19,734 nucleotides of DNA from Candidatus Latescibacterota bacterium (GTDB lineage: Bacteria; JAAXHH01; JACQVL01). Below, one piece after another: positions 1 through 6,840 of the stretch (position 1 is the first letter of the stretch; every line of letters begins with the position of its first letter). The stretch spans positions 1 through 19,734 of the forward strand of contig JACQVL010000175.1 of assembly GCA_016209865.1 (NCBI GenBank), in the 5' to 3' direction. Position numbers and translations under genes: made by a program. The notes beneath the pieces were generated by a model, which saw nothing but the letters and a program-made list of their open reading frames with translations, had not been told where the DNA came from and did not search any database.

Positions 1-1374
1 GAGAACGAATCCCAGGGCGGCGGCTTCTTTTCGCAGTCTGCGTTCGCGGCGTTGCTGGTAGCGTTGCTCATTGTCGGCAAAGGTGGTCTCCTCATAGGGG
101 GTTCTGGTTGTGAGGAGATGATAGATAAGGCGGGCCAAGTTGTGCGCCGTGGCGGTGATGGCTTTGGGGGCGCCGAGTTTGGCGCGCATGCGGCGGGAAT
201 ATTCGCCGAGGGCGGAGTCACGCCGATGCAAGGATTGGGCGGCTAAGCGGAGGGCGGTCGCCGCGCGGTTGTTGACCGTGCGGGTGTGGGCGGACAGCAC
301 CCGGCCTCCGCTGACGCGATTATCGGGGCAGAGACCGAGCCAGGAGGTGAAATGTTTGACGGTGGGGAAGCGGCTGAGGTCGCGGTCGAGCTCCCCGAAG
401 AGGGTGTGGACGGTCAGGGTGTTCAGCCCGGGGCCTTGGGTGAGATCGACGCCGAGGATGCGGGAGAGTTCATGCCGCAGATCAAAGTGGGGCTCATTGC
501 GCTGGGGGGTGCGGTGGGAGGTCGTGGGCGGGGGGCAGGGGACCTCTTCCGGCTCAAGAGCAGAGTCAAAGGTCTGGAGCATGGCTTCGATCTGCGTATC
601 GCATTGGGCGAGGAGCCGCTGGTAAGAGCGATAGGCATCCAGGGCTTGGCGCAAGGTGAACAGGGGTGCCGGCCGATAGTCCCCGACGAGGCTTTTGGCG
701 ATGGTCTCGCGGCTGCTGGCAATGCGGTCGTCTTTCAAAGCGGCCAATTGAAGGCGGTCGCGCTGGCCCGCCAGGATGGCGTCGATGATCCGCAGGCCGG
801 TGACCCCGGTGCTGTCGCTGATGACCTTGTGCAGTTGGATATTCATCTGTTCGAGCGCTTTTTGCCTGTGCTGCGTATGCGCGGCAGCATCGCGCACGAG
901 ATTATCGCGGTGTCGCCAGTAGGAGCGCAGCACACAGATGTCATCGGCCGGGCGGAAGGAGGCGGCCAGCAACCCGAAGCTGTGCAGTTCCTGTAGCCAC
1001 TGACAATCCAGGACATCGGTTTTGCGTCCGGGAACCGCCTTGATATGACGGGCATTGACCAGGAAGACCTCAACGCCACACGTTTCCAGAATCTGGAAGA
1101 TGGGCACCCAGTAGACCCCGGTGGATTCCAGGGCCACCGAGGTGATGCCACAGGCGATGAGCCAGTCGGCCAGGGCATGGAGGTCTTCGGTAAAGCAGCC
1201 GAAGGAGCGCACCGGTTGCTCGTTTCGCTCCGGCGGCACGGCCACATAACTTTCATGGGCGCCGACGTCAATACCGGCCGCGTTGGGGTTGATGACTCGG
1301 CTACGGTGCGGGCGTGTCTTGACGGGCGGCTTGGCGAGCTGGCTCGACTGGGATTTGCTCTGTGCATGCGACAT
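1..1374 (-). CDS. IS110-family transposase (3' end beyond window)
   Basis: The minus strand is open for 458 codons from ATG at 1374 to the left edge without a stop, so the C-terminus is missing. The N-terminal RuvC-like DEDD domain is visible: D36 in AGIDVGAHE, E83 in VALESTGVYW, and D120 and D123 in RKTDVLD. The C-terminal Tnp_20 domain follows, with GPGLNTL, FTSWLGLCPDN and VSGGRVLS, which would carry the catalytic serine. A basic, Arg/Lys-rich tail runs to the edge. In this family the enzyme moves a circular DNA intermediate and is guided by a bridge RNA encoded in a non-coding end of the element. No frameshift is visible, so the gene looks intact as far as it goes. A long plus-strand ORF at 286-996 is its shadow. 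Confidence 0.93.
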   Translation of the reverse strand, partial: MSHAQSKSQSSQLAKPPVKTRPHRSRVINPNAAGIDVGAHESYVAVPPERNEQPVRSFGCFTEDLHALADWLIACGITSVALESTGVYWVPIFQILETCGVEVFLVNARHIKAVPGRKTDVLDCQWLQELHSFGLLAASFRPADDICVLRSYWRHRDNLVRDAAAHTQHRQKALEQMNIQLHKVISDSTGVTGLRIIDAILAGQRDRLQLAALKDDRIASSRETIAKSLVGDYRPAPLFTLRQALDAYRSYQRLLAQCDTQIEAMLQTFDSALEPEEVPCPPPTTSHRTPQRNEPHFDLRHELSRILGVDLTQGPGLNTLTVHTLFGELDRDLSRFPTVKHFTSWLGLCPDNRVSGGRVLSAHTRTVNNRAATALRLAAQSLHRRDSALGEYSRRMRAKLGAPKAITATAHNLARLIYHLLTTRTPYEETTFADNEQRYQQRRERRLRKEAAALGFVL

Positions 1375-1517
1375 GCTGGGTACTCCCTTGTGAGGGTGAG
1401 CGACAAAAAGACAGCCGGGCCCAGGTCGGGTGAACGAGGGAATCTCCTAAACGGGATCGTACCTGAGCGACCAGGGATGTCACCAATCCAGCAACCCAAA
1501 GACCTGGAACCATGCTA
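1375..1517 (-). other. Non-coding leader of the IS110 element (possible bridge-RNA region)
   Basis: These 143 bases lie between the IS110 transposase start and the left end of the IS5-type element and hold no convincing gene. In IS110 elements of the IS621 type, the non-coding segment upstream of the transposase encodes the bridge RNA. That is known for the family and is not demonstrated here. The outer boundary of the IS110 element was not resolved. It must lie at or before 1517, because beta-propeller coding sequence resumes a few bases after the neighbouring element. Confidence 0.3.
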
Positions 1518-1533
1518 GGCTGTGTACGATAAT
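1518..1533 (+). repeat. Left terminal inverted repeat of IS427-like element
   Basis: GGCTGTGTACGATAAT, an exact inverse match to 2455-2470. It is preceded by TA, half of the presumed target duplication. Confidence 0.92.
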
Positions 1534-1536
1534 TGT

Positions 1537-1564
1537 TTGATTTACTCAAGGGACATGGTATAAT
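1537..1564 (+). promoter_or_regulatory. Sigma70-like promoter of the IS427-like transposase
   Basis: TTGATT at 1537-1542 and TATAAT at 1559-1564 are separated by 16 bp. A TG precedes the -10 box by one base (TGGTATAAT), an extended -10. It lies just inside the left repeat and about 35 bp upstream of the transposase ATG at 1599, which has a strong GGAGG ribosome binding site at 1586-1590. Confidence 0.6.
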
Positions 1565-1598
1565 CTCTTTCGGATTGGCCACCGAAGGAGGTGTTCCC

Positions 1599-2473
1599 AT
1601 GGCTCGCCATGACTTGACCGATGAAGAATTTGAGGGGCTCACACCGTTGCTGCCAGTCGAACGGCCGAACGAACCGGGTTGCCCGTATCGAAGTCATCAC
1701 CAAGGGCTCACCGGCCTGTTTTGGATCTTGGGCACCGGCGCCCCGTGGCGGGACTTGCCAAGCCGCTACGGCCCGTGGACGACCGGCTACGACCGCTTCC
1801 GGCGCTGGCGTCAGCAGGGCCTCTGGCAACAGTTCCTCGACGCCTTAGAAGCGCAAGCCCGCCGGCTGGATCGGATTGATTTCACCTTTGGCGCCCTCGA
1901 CGGCAGGAGGGTCCGGGCGCATCAAGCGGCAGCCGGCGCGAAAAAAAAGTGGAAGGCACCCTGCTCAGTTGTGAAGCAAATCAGCAGCGCCAAGCCCTGG
2001 GATACAGCCGGGGCGGCGACACGACCAAACTCCATGTCCTCTGTGAAGGGGCGGGCACCCCGCGCACGGTGACCGGGGCCCCCGGCCAGCAGCATGACGT
2101 GACCCCGGTAGACGCGTTGCTCGACCACGTGGCCATCGGCGGCAAGCCCGGACGGCCCCGAACCCGTTTTGACGCGCTCAGCGGGGACCAAGCCTCTGAG
2201 AGCCGCGAGCCCCGCCAAACCTTACGGCGCCGCCGGACCAAGCCGGTGATTGCCCACCGTAAAACCCGCCAGGGCGACTCTCCGCCGGAGGCGGCCGGGT
2301 TTGACAAGACCTGATACCGTCGGCGCAACATCGTCGAGCGGCTGATCGGCTGGCTGAAAGAATATCGCCGCATTGCGACACGCTATGAGAAACTGGCCGA
2401 CAGCTCTGTCGCCATGCTCCTGCTCGGATTCATTCGGATCTGGGTCAAAGACCTATTATCGTACACAGCCTAG
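1599..2473 (+). pseudogene. IS427-type transposase, orfA/orfB with -1 frameshift and in-frame TGA
   Basis: OrfA starts at ATG 1599 after an AAGGAGGTG ribosome binding site. It encodes the DUF4096-like N-terminal domain (WILGTGAPWRDLP, YGPWTTGYDRFRRW) and the first DDE aspartate in ALDGRRVRAH, then AAGAKKK. At the A8 run (1941-1948) the reading must shift -1 into orfB, which continues with LGYSRGGDTTKLH, GQQHDVT and LSGDQAS (second Asp). OrfB stops at TGA 2312-2314. The same frame then continues as YRRRNIVERLIGWLKEYRR, holding the third catalytic residue (E in NIVER), to a TAG spanning the right end of the element. The A8 slip is normal for the group. The TGA, which cuts off the catalytic Glu, is not, so the copy is probably dead. 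Confidence 0.85.
2455..2470 (-). repeat. Right terminal inverted repeat of IS427-like element
   Basis: ATTATCGTACACAGCC, the exact complement of the left end at 1518-1533. It is followed by TA of the presumed target duplication. Confidence 0.92.
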
Positions 2474-2792
2474 CCTCTGTGTGATCCCACCAGCGGGAGG
2501 TAAGGCCCGGTTGCTCGTCCAGGGTGGGGGCCTCCAGAGTCTGCCGAGTCCTAAATCCCCAGCTTGGTCTCCGGATAGCCAGACCATCTACTATAAGGCG
2601 GTGGATTCGGAAGGGCGTTCGAGCTTCTGGGCGATCCCAGTAGCTGGGGGCGAGCCGAGGCTGCTGGTGCGGTTTGATGACCCGGCGCGCCGGGTCAGTC
2701 GACAGGAGTTCACGACGGATGGGCAGCGGTTCTTCTTCACGCTGAGGGAGCAGGAGAGCGACGTGTGGGTGATGGAGTTGGGGGGGGAGTGA
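2472..2792 (+). pseudogene. C-terminal remnant of a TolB/PD40-type beta-propeller protein
   Basis: Right after the insertion sequence the frame reads as propeller blades: VIPPAGGKARLL, SPAWSPDSQTIYY, FWAIPVAGGEPRLLVRF, then EFTTDGQRFFFTLREQESDVWVMELGGE and a TGA at 2790-2792. The repeated W-SPDG-IYY and VPAAGGEP-type motifs match WD40-like/PD40 propellers. These occur as stand-alone proteins and at the C-termini of some serine/threonine kinases and regulators. Only about 105 residues remain and no native start is left. The rest may lie to the left of the IS110 element or be deleted. The original function cannot be recovered from this fragment. Confidence 0.75.
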
Positions 2793-2805
2793 AGCGACAG
2801 TTTCC

Positions 2806-2913
2806 GCCCGCCCATCGAATGGGCGGGCTCATGATACAAAGCCCCTTCGGGGCTCATCTCCCAGCCCCGTTGACGGGGCTTCGTACGATCAGCCCGCTCG
2901 CTTTAGCGGCGGG
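2806..2913. repeat. Cluster of four GC-rich hairpins between propeller remnant and aldolase
   Basis: Four consecutive palindromes are visible: 2806-2828 (GCCCGCCCAT stem, CGA loop), 2841-2853 (GCCCC-TTC-GGGGC), 2863-2880 (AGCCCCGT-TG-ACGGGGCT) and 2893-2913 (CCCGC...GCGGG with an inner CGC/GCG pairing). None is followed by a T-run, so they are not classical terminators. The second recurs in reverse orientation at 5613-5626. They look like REP-type repeats. The 141-base interval holds no gene. Confidence 0.7.
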
Positions 2914-2933
2914 CGGACTGAAAGGAATCCTGC

Positions 2934-3713
2934 ATGCACGCCATTCGAACGTTCCGTGAAAAACTCAAAGCCGACAAACTCTGCGTGGGGGTGAGCATCA
3001 CCTTTACCGACCCGACGGTCACCGAGGCCTTAGGCCCGTCTGTCGATTATGTCTGGATCGATACCGAGCATAACCCGATGAGCCTGGAGTCCGTGACCGG
3101 CCACCTGATCGCCGCCCGGGCGTGCGGGACGGCCGCCCTCGTCCGGGTGCCGACGAGCGAAACGGCGTACCTCAAACGCACGCTGGATGCCGGCGCCGAA
3201 GGCATCATCGTCCCGCAAATCCGCTCCGCCGATGAGGTGCGCCGGGTGGTCGCGGATTGCCGGTACCCGCCGCAAGGCCAGCGCGGGTTCGGCCCCCGCC
3301 GGCCGTCCAATTACGGACGCATCGGGGGTGACGAGTATATCAAAGAGATGAACGAAAACATCTTCGTCGTCATTCAAATCGAGCATATCAACGCGGTCAA
3401 CGAACTGGACGGTATCCTGACGATCCCCGGTCTTGACTCGATCGTCATCGGCCCCCAGGACCTGAGCGGCTCGATGGGACTGTTGGGACAGGTCGATCAT
3501 CCTGACGTCGTCCGCGTTATCGAGACGATCATCGTGAAGACACGCGACGCGGGACTCTTCATCGGCATGGGCATGGGAGTGGACGCGGATTATGCGATCC
3601 GCTGGGCGCGGAAGGGCGTGCAGTGGGTTCAGCTCGGCTGCGATTTCAGCTACATGCTCCAGGAGGTCGATCGACTGGTCGGCACAGTGCAGAACCGTCT
3701 CAAAGAATTTTAG
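2934..3713 (+). CDS. HpcH/HpaI-family class II aldolase
   Basis: A 259-residue protein of usual family length, expected to be a metal-dependent cytosolic aldolase cleaving a 2-keto-3-deoxy acid or related substrate to pyruvate plus an aldehyde. The active-site pattern is complete: H46 in WIDTEH, R71 in LVRVPTSE, E150 in VIQIEH and D176 in IGPQDLSGSMG, with the conserved block RTLDAGAEGIIVPQIRSA (83-100) and the RGFGPRRPSNYG loop. ATG 2934 follows AAAGGAA. It is the first intact gene of the plus-strand catabolic run. The stop codon TAG is part of a heptamer repeat that begins in the last codons. The substrate cannot be assigned. Alternatives are 4-hydroxy-2-oxovalerate-type or rhamnonate-type aldolases of the same family. 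Confidence 0.9.
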   Translation: MHAIRTFREKLKADKLCVGVSITFTDPTVTEALGPSVDYVWIDTEHNPMSLESVTGHLIAARACGTAALVRVPTSETAYLKRTLDAGAEGIIVPQIRSADEVRRVVADCRYPPQGQRGFGPRRPSNYGRIGGDEYIKEMNENIFVVIQIEHINAVNELDGILTIPGLDSIVIGPQDLSGSMGLLGQVDHPDVVRVIETIIVKTRDAGLFIGMGMGVDADYAIRWARKGVQWVQLGCDFSYMLQEVDRLVGTVQNRLKEF

Positions 3714-3732
3714 ATTTTGGATTGTGGATTGA
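3706..3732. repeat. Heptamer repeat, T-rich orientation (GATTTTG/GATTGTG type)
   Basis: AATTTTAGATTTTGG followed by ATTGTGGATTGA overlaps the last codons and supplies the TAG stop of the aldolase gene. It is the complement of the AATCCAA-type heptamers found before the amidohydrolase, LLM and second PhyH genes. Confidence 0.8.
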
Positions 3733-3783
3733 GAAGATGAGACGTGAGTCGTCGGAGTTGTATGAACGGTAAGGAGAAGCGGT

Positions 3784-4563
3784 ATGAGTTCGATCCTCGA
3801 AATCGCACGCGCACGATTTCAGCGTGAGGGCTACTGTCTGACGCCGCCCATCATCCCGCTGGAATTGATCCAGCGCGTGATTCCTCACATGGATGCTGTC
3901 ATCACAGGCCAGTACGAAACCGGAGTCCCGCCCCACAGCCGGCAGTGGAATCCGGGCGACGACCCGCAGAAGATCCGCAAGATCGACCAGTCGCATCTGT
4001 CGGATCGCACGATCTTCGAGCTGATCTGTCATCCGGAGATCGGACGCTGGGCGGCAGAGCTGCTCGACGCACGGATGATCCAGGTGTGGGCCACGCAACT
4101 CCTCTATAAGCCGCCGGGCGGGAATGTCTCTGGCAACGTGGGCTGGCATCAGGACAAGCAGTACTGGCCCTATTGGGAGGGAGAGGTCTTCACCGCCTGG
4201 GTCGCGGTGAGCGATGTCACCGAAGCGTCCGGGCCGATGCGGTTTGTGCGTGGCTCGCATCGGTGGGGTCTGCGGGAGGGCGGGAACTTTTTTGAGAGCG
4301 ATCACCACATGCAGCGGCAGCAGATACAGATTCCCGACGGCCATACGTGGGACGAGGCGGCTGCGGTCCTACCCTCTGGAGCGGTCAGTTTTCATCATCA
4401 TTTCACCTGCCATGGCAGCGGTCCCAACACGACGACCTGGCCGCGGCGCAGCTTTGCCTTACACCTCCGGACGGAGCGATCGCGTCCGGTGGAGGGTGCG
4501 AGCAACTATTACATTTCGCATCTGGACGATCCGGCAGTCTGCCCTGTCATCTATCGAGTGTAG
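3784..4563 (+). CDS. Phytanoyl-CoA dioxygenase (PhyH) family oxygenase 1
   Basis: A 259-residue non-heme Fe(II)/2-oxoglutarate-dependent oxygenase of the PhyH superfamily. The N-terminus shows the familiar FQREGYCL pattern. The iron facial triad is H122 and D124 in GWHQDKQYW plus H210 in HFTCHGSGPN, and R221/R222 (WPRRSFALHL) would bind 2-oxoglutarate. The block VTEASGPMRFVRGSHRWG at 145-162 is the typical core strand. ATG 3784 follows a clear AAGGAGA. It lies between two aldolase-cluster genes on the same strand, 70 bp after the first aldolase and 62 bp before the amidohydrolase, so it probably hydroxylates a small organic substrate of the same pathway. The substrate is not predictable from sequence. 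Confidence 0.92.
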   Translation: MSSILEIARARFQREGYCLTPPIIPLELIQRVIPHMDAVITGQYETGVPPHSRQWNPGDDPQKIRKIDQSHLSDRTIFELICHPEIGRWAAELLDARMIQVWATQLLYKPPGGNVSGNVGWHQDKQYWPYWEGEVFTAWVAVSDVTEASGPMRFVRGSHRWGLREGGNFFESDHHMQRQQIQIPDGHTWDEAAAVLPSGAVSFHHHFTCHGSGPNTTTWPRRSFALHLRTERSRPVEGASNYYISHLDDPAVCPVIYRV

Positions 4564-4594
4564 CGGCTGAAATGAGTCCGAGTATGTTGAGGGA

Positions 4595-4625
4595 CAATCC
4601 ACAATCTAAAATCTAAAATCCAATC
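4595..4625. repeat. Heptamer repeat, A-rich orientation, abutting a start codon
   Basis: CAATCCA-CAATCTA-AAATCTA-AAATCCA-ATC runs directly into the amidohydrolase ATG at 4626. No Shine-Dalgarno sequence remains between repeat and start. Confidence 0.85.
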
Positions 4626-5555
4626 ATGCTCATCGACGCACATACGCACATCTTCCCGGTCGTCCAGGGCCGGATCGGCGGCGGGCCGACCGTCTCGATC
4701 GGCTACGGCAAGATTCGGGTCGGGGCAGACCAGACCCTCCGCGTCCTCCCGCCAGCGGCGATCGAGACTCGTTTTCCGCCGAAAGTCCTGCTCGAGTACA
4801 TAGACTGGGCGAGCGTGGATAAAGCGGTTCTCCTGCAGGGGACGTTCTATGGGGAGTGCAACCAGTACGCGGCGGAGGCGATCCGGCGCTGGCCCGACCG
4901 CTTCCTCGGGGCGGCGTTCCTCGACCCGTGGGAACCGGGCGCGCGCGCGATGTTCGATCAGGCGGTGGATGAACTGGGGTTCCGGGCGATCAAGCTGGAG
5001 CTGAGTGAAGCGGCGGGACTGTCCGGTCTCCATCCAGACCTGCGCCTGGACGACCCACAAGTCGCGTGGTTATGGGATGAGATGGAGGAGCGTGATCTGC
5101 TGCTCACCCTCGACCTCGGCGCGATCGGGTGCCGGTCGTACCAGACGGACGCGGTGCGCCGGATGATCGAGACGCATCCCGCCCTGCGGATCGTCATCGC
5201 TCATCTGTGCCAGCCCAACCCGCGCGCCGAGCAGGATTCCGCACTGTGGGCACTGTGGCGCGAGCAGGTGAGCCTGGCACTCCACCCCGGTGTCTGGATG
5301 GATACCGCCGCGCTCCCGGCCTACCTCCAGGAGGAAGGCTATCCTTACCCGTCCGTCCGGCGCTACCTCTCGATGGCCATCGACATCGTCGGCCCAGACA
5401 AAATCCTCTGGGGGACCGACGTCCCCGGCCTGCTCACCATCGCCACGTACCGGCAACTGGCCGACTTAGCGTCGGAACATCTCGATTTTCTGTCACAGCC
5501 GGATCGTGACAAAGTGCTCGGTCTGAATGCGCTGCGAGTATACGGTGGTCGGTGA
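4626..5555 (+). CDS. Amidohydrolase-2 family metal-dependent hydrolase/decarboxylase
   Basis: A 309-residue TIM-barrel protein of the amidohydrolase_2 (ACMSD-like) family. The metal site begins immediately with DAHTHIF (H6 and H8), continues with H193 in IVIAHL, and ends with D265 in LWGTDVPG. The KLELSE segment at 123-128 sits where a barrel strand is expected. Family members hydrolyse lactones or decarboxylate aromatic or unsaturated acids. ATG 4626 is fixed by the HxH motif, which must be near the N-terminus, although the heptamer repeat before it leaves no recognisable ribosome binding site. This suggests leaderless initiation, coupling or weak translation. It probably acts in the same catabolic route as its neighbours. 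Confidence 0.88.
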   Translation: MLIDAHTHIFPVVQGRIGGGPTVSIGYGKIRVGADQTLRVLPPAAIETRFPPKVLLEYIDWASVDKAVLLQGTFYGECNQYAAEAIRRWPDRFLGAAFLDPWEPGARAMFDQAVDELGFRAIKLELSEAAGLSGLHPDLRLDDPQVAWLWDEMEERDLLLTLDLGAIGCRSYQTDAVRRMIETHPALRIVIAHLCQPNPRAEQDSALWALWREQVSLALHPGVWMDTAALPAYLQEEGYPYPSVRRYLSMAIDIVGPDKILWGTDVPGLLTIATYRQLADLASEHLDFLSQPDRDKVLGLNALRVYGGR

Positions 5556-5560
5556 TAAAA

Positions 5561-5598
5561 GCAGTGACGAGTGACGAGTGACCAGTGACGAGTCAAAA
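5561..5598. repeat. GTGACGA heptamer array, copy 1 of a 38-bp direct repeat
   Basis: GTGACGA, GTGACGA, GTGACCA and GTGACGA follow in tandem from 5564, then GTCAAAA. The 38 bases differ at only two positions from 12256-12293 in the same orientation. It starts five bases after the amidohydrolase stop. Confidence 0.9.
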
Positions 5599-5612
5599 AG
5601 GTGATCCGCAAT

Positions 5613-5658
5613 AGCCCCGAAGGGGCGATAGAGAATAGCCCACGGCGCAAGCCGTGGG
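5613..5658. repeat. Double GC hairpin repeat upstream of the dehydrogenase
   Basis: Two stems occur in succession: AGCCCC-GAA-GGGGC at 5613-5626 and CCCACGGC-GCAA-GCCGTGGG at 5639-5658. The first is the reverse-oriented match of the 2841-2853 hairpin. No T-run follows, so it reads as a REP-like unit rather than an intrinsic terminator. Confidence 0.75.
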
Positions 5659-5687
5659 TGGGAATCGGTAGAAAGGATTGAACCACG

Positions 5688-6833
5688 TTGGAATCGAGCC
5701 AGGCATCTCCCGAATCCCGAATCCCGAACCCCGAACCCCGTCTCACCCGAGTCTCCCCCGAACGCCTGACCGACTTCTGCGTCCGGGCGATGACGACGGT
5801 AGGGATGACCGAAGCGGACGCCCGCATCACCGCCGGCATCCTCGTCCGCACCGACATGCGCGGAATCTTCACCCACGGCACCGTCTCACTGCGACGGTAC
5901 GTCCAGCAGATGCGGGACGGCGGGGTGAACCCGCGTGCGGTGCCGCAGGTCACGTCCGAGGGGCCTGCGTGGGCGCTCGTCGACGGCCATCGGGCGCTCG
6001 GCATGGTCGCCGGGCATGCTGGGATGATGGCCGCGATCACCAAAGCCAAAACAACCGGAGTGGGGATGGTCGGCGTCCGTCACAGCAACCATTTCGGTGC
6101 TGCCTCCGCTTACGCGCTGATGGCGCTGGATCATCAGATGATCGGACTGGCGATGAGCAATACCGACGTCGTCATGAACATCCCCGGCGGGCGCGGCGCG
6201 ATGATCGGCAATAACCCGCTGTCATACGCGATCCCCGCTGGCGCGCAGCCAGCGATGGTGCTCGACATCGCTATGAGCACCGTGGCGGGCGGCAAGGTCG
6301 CCACGATGAAACATCTGGGAAAGCCCGTCCCGTTGGGCTGGCTCACGGACGGCGACGGCCAGCCGACGACCGACCCCGGCGTGTTTCCATCCCCCGGCGC
6401 GTTGACCCCGATGGGCGGGCACAAAGGGTACGGCCTGGCCCTGCTCGTCGAGACACTCGCCGGAGTCCTGGCGGGCGCGGCGATGACGACCGATATCATC
6501 TCCTGGGCGAAGGAGACGCATCAGCCGTGTGATGAGGGACATTCGTTCATCGCCGTCAACGTCGGTGCGATGATGCCCTTCGACCGCTTCCAGGCGCGGA
6601 TGGATGAACTCATCGCCCGGATGAGGACGGCGCCGAAAGCGAAGGGCGCTGAGCGCATCTACGTCCCGGGCGAGATGGAATATGAGAGCGAGCAAACCGC
6701 CCGCCAACATGGCGTCCCACTGACCGAGATGGCCGTCAATAGCTTGAAGGGACTGGCGGAGGATCTGGACTTGCACACGTATCTTCCCTTTGATCATTCC
6801 GCAATCCACAACCCACAATCCGCAACTCAATGA
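5688..6833 (+). CDS. Ldh2-type malate/L-lactate/ureidoglycolate dehydrogenase family oxidoreductase
   Basis: An NAD(P)-dependent 2-hydroxyacid dehydrogenase of the Ldh2 (not Rossmann) family, 381 residues against roughly 330-360 usual. Diagnostic blocks are AGILVRTDMRGIFTHG, GVGMVGVRHSNHFGAA (with the catalytic His), MSNTDVVMNIPGGRGAMIGNNPLSYAIPA and PMGGHKGYGLALLVE. The extra length lies at the ends. Residues 5-19 come from a CCCGAAT heptamer array, and the last residues (AIHNPQSATQ) from an AATCCAA-like array that leads into the TGA. The TTG start at 5688 follows AAAGGA, but the true start may be further in, around residue 20-30. Paralogous functions include sulfolactate and ureidoglycolate dehydrogenases. 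The next gene's GAGGT overlaps the stop, so the two are probably co-translated. Confidence 0.88.
   Translation: MESSQASPESRIPNPEPRLTRVSPERLTDFCVRAMTTVGMTEADARITAGILVRTDMRGIFTHGTVSLRRYVQQMRDGGVNPRAVPQVTSEGPAWALVDGHRALGMVAGHAGMMAAITKAKTTGVGMVGVRHSNHFGAASAYALMALDHQMIGLAMSNTDVVMNIPGGRGAMIGNNPLSYAIPAGAQPAMVLDIAMSTVAGGKVATMKHLGKPVPLGWLTDGDGQPTTDPGVFPSPGALTPMGGHKGYGLALLVETLAGVLAGAAMTTDIISWAKETHQPCDEGHSFIAVNVGAMMPFDRFQARMDELIARMRTAPKAKGAERIYVPGEMEYESEQTARQHGVPLTEMAVNSLKGLAEDLDLHTYLPFDHSAIHNPQSATQ
5709..5736. repeat. CCCGAAT/CCCGAAC heptamer array inside coding sequence
   Basis: Four exact 7-bp units (CCCGAAT, CCCGAAT, CCCGAAC, CCCGAAC) are followed by CCCGTCT. They encode the SRIPNPEP-like N-terminal residues of the dehydrogenase ORF. 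Confidence 0.9.
6802..6830. repeat. CAATCCA-type heptamers at the dehydrogenase C-terminus
   Basis: CAATCCA, CAACCCA, CAATCCG and CAACTCA are four in-register 7-bp units immediately before the TGA stop at 6831. They are translated as the last residues of the protein. Confidence 0.85.
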
Positions 6834-6840
6834 GGTATCC

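Larger units (their letters stand above)
1518..2470 (+). mobile_element. IS5-family (IS427-like) insertion sequence, complete, 953 bp
   Basis: The element is bounded by a perfect 16-bp inverted repeat, GGCTGTGTACGATAAT at 1518-1533 and its complement at 2455-2470. The flanks read CTA before it and TAG after it, matching a CTAG target with duplicated TA, as is usual for the IS427 group. Inside is one transposase unit split into orfA and orfB over a run of eight A residues, typical of programmed -1 frameshifting. An internal TGA near the end of orfB suggests the copy is inactive or depends on readthrough. It sits between an IS110 element and the remnant of a beta-propeller gene. Confidence 0.92.

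Noticed and set aside
286-996. 236-codon ORF on the plus strand at the left end
   Set aside because: It lies opposite the intact IS110 transposase, whose DEDD and Tnp_20 motifs are clear.
2806-2913. Rho-independent terminators
   Set aside because: The stems are strong but none is followed by a T-run, and one is repeated in another intergenic region, which favours repeat elements.
5561-5598. CRISPR array
   Set aside because: The units are contiguous 7-mers without spacers and no cas genes are present.
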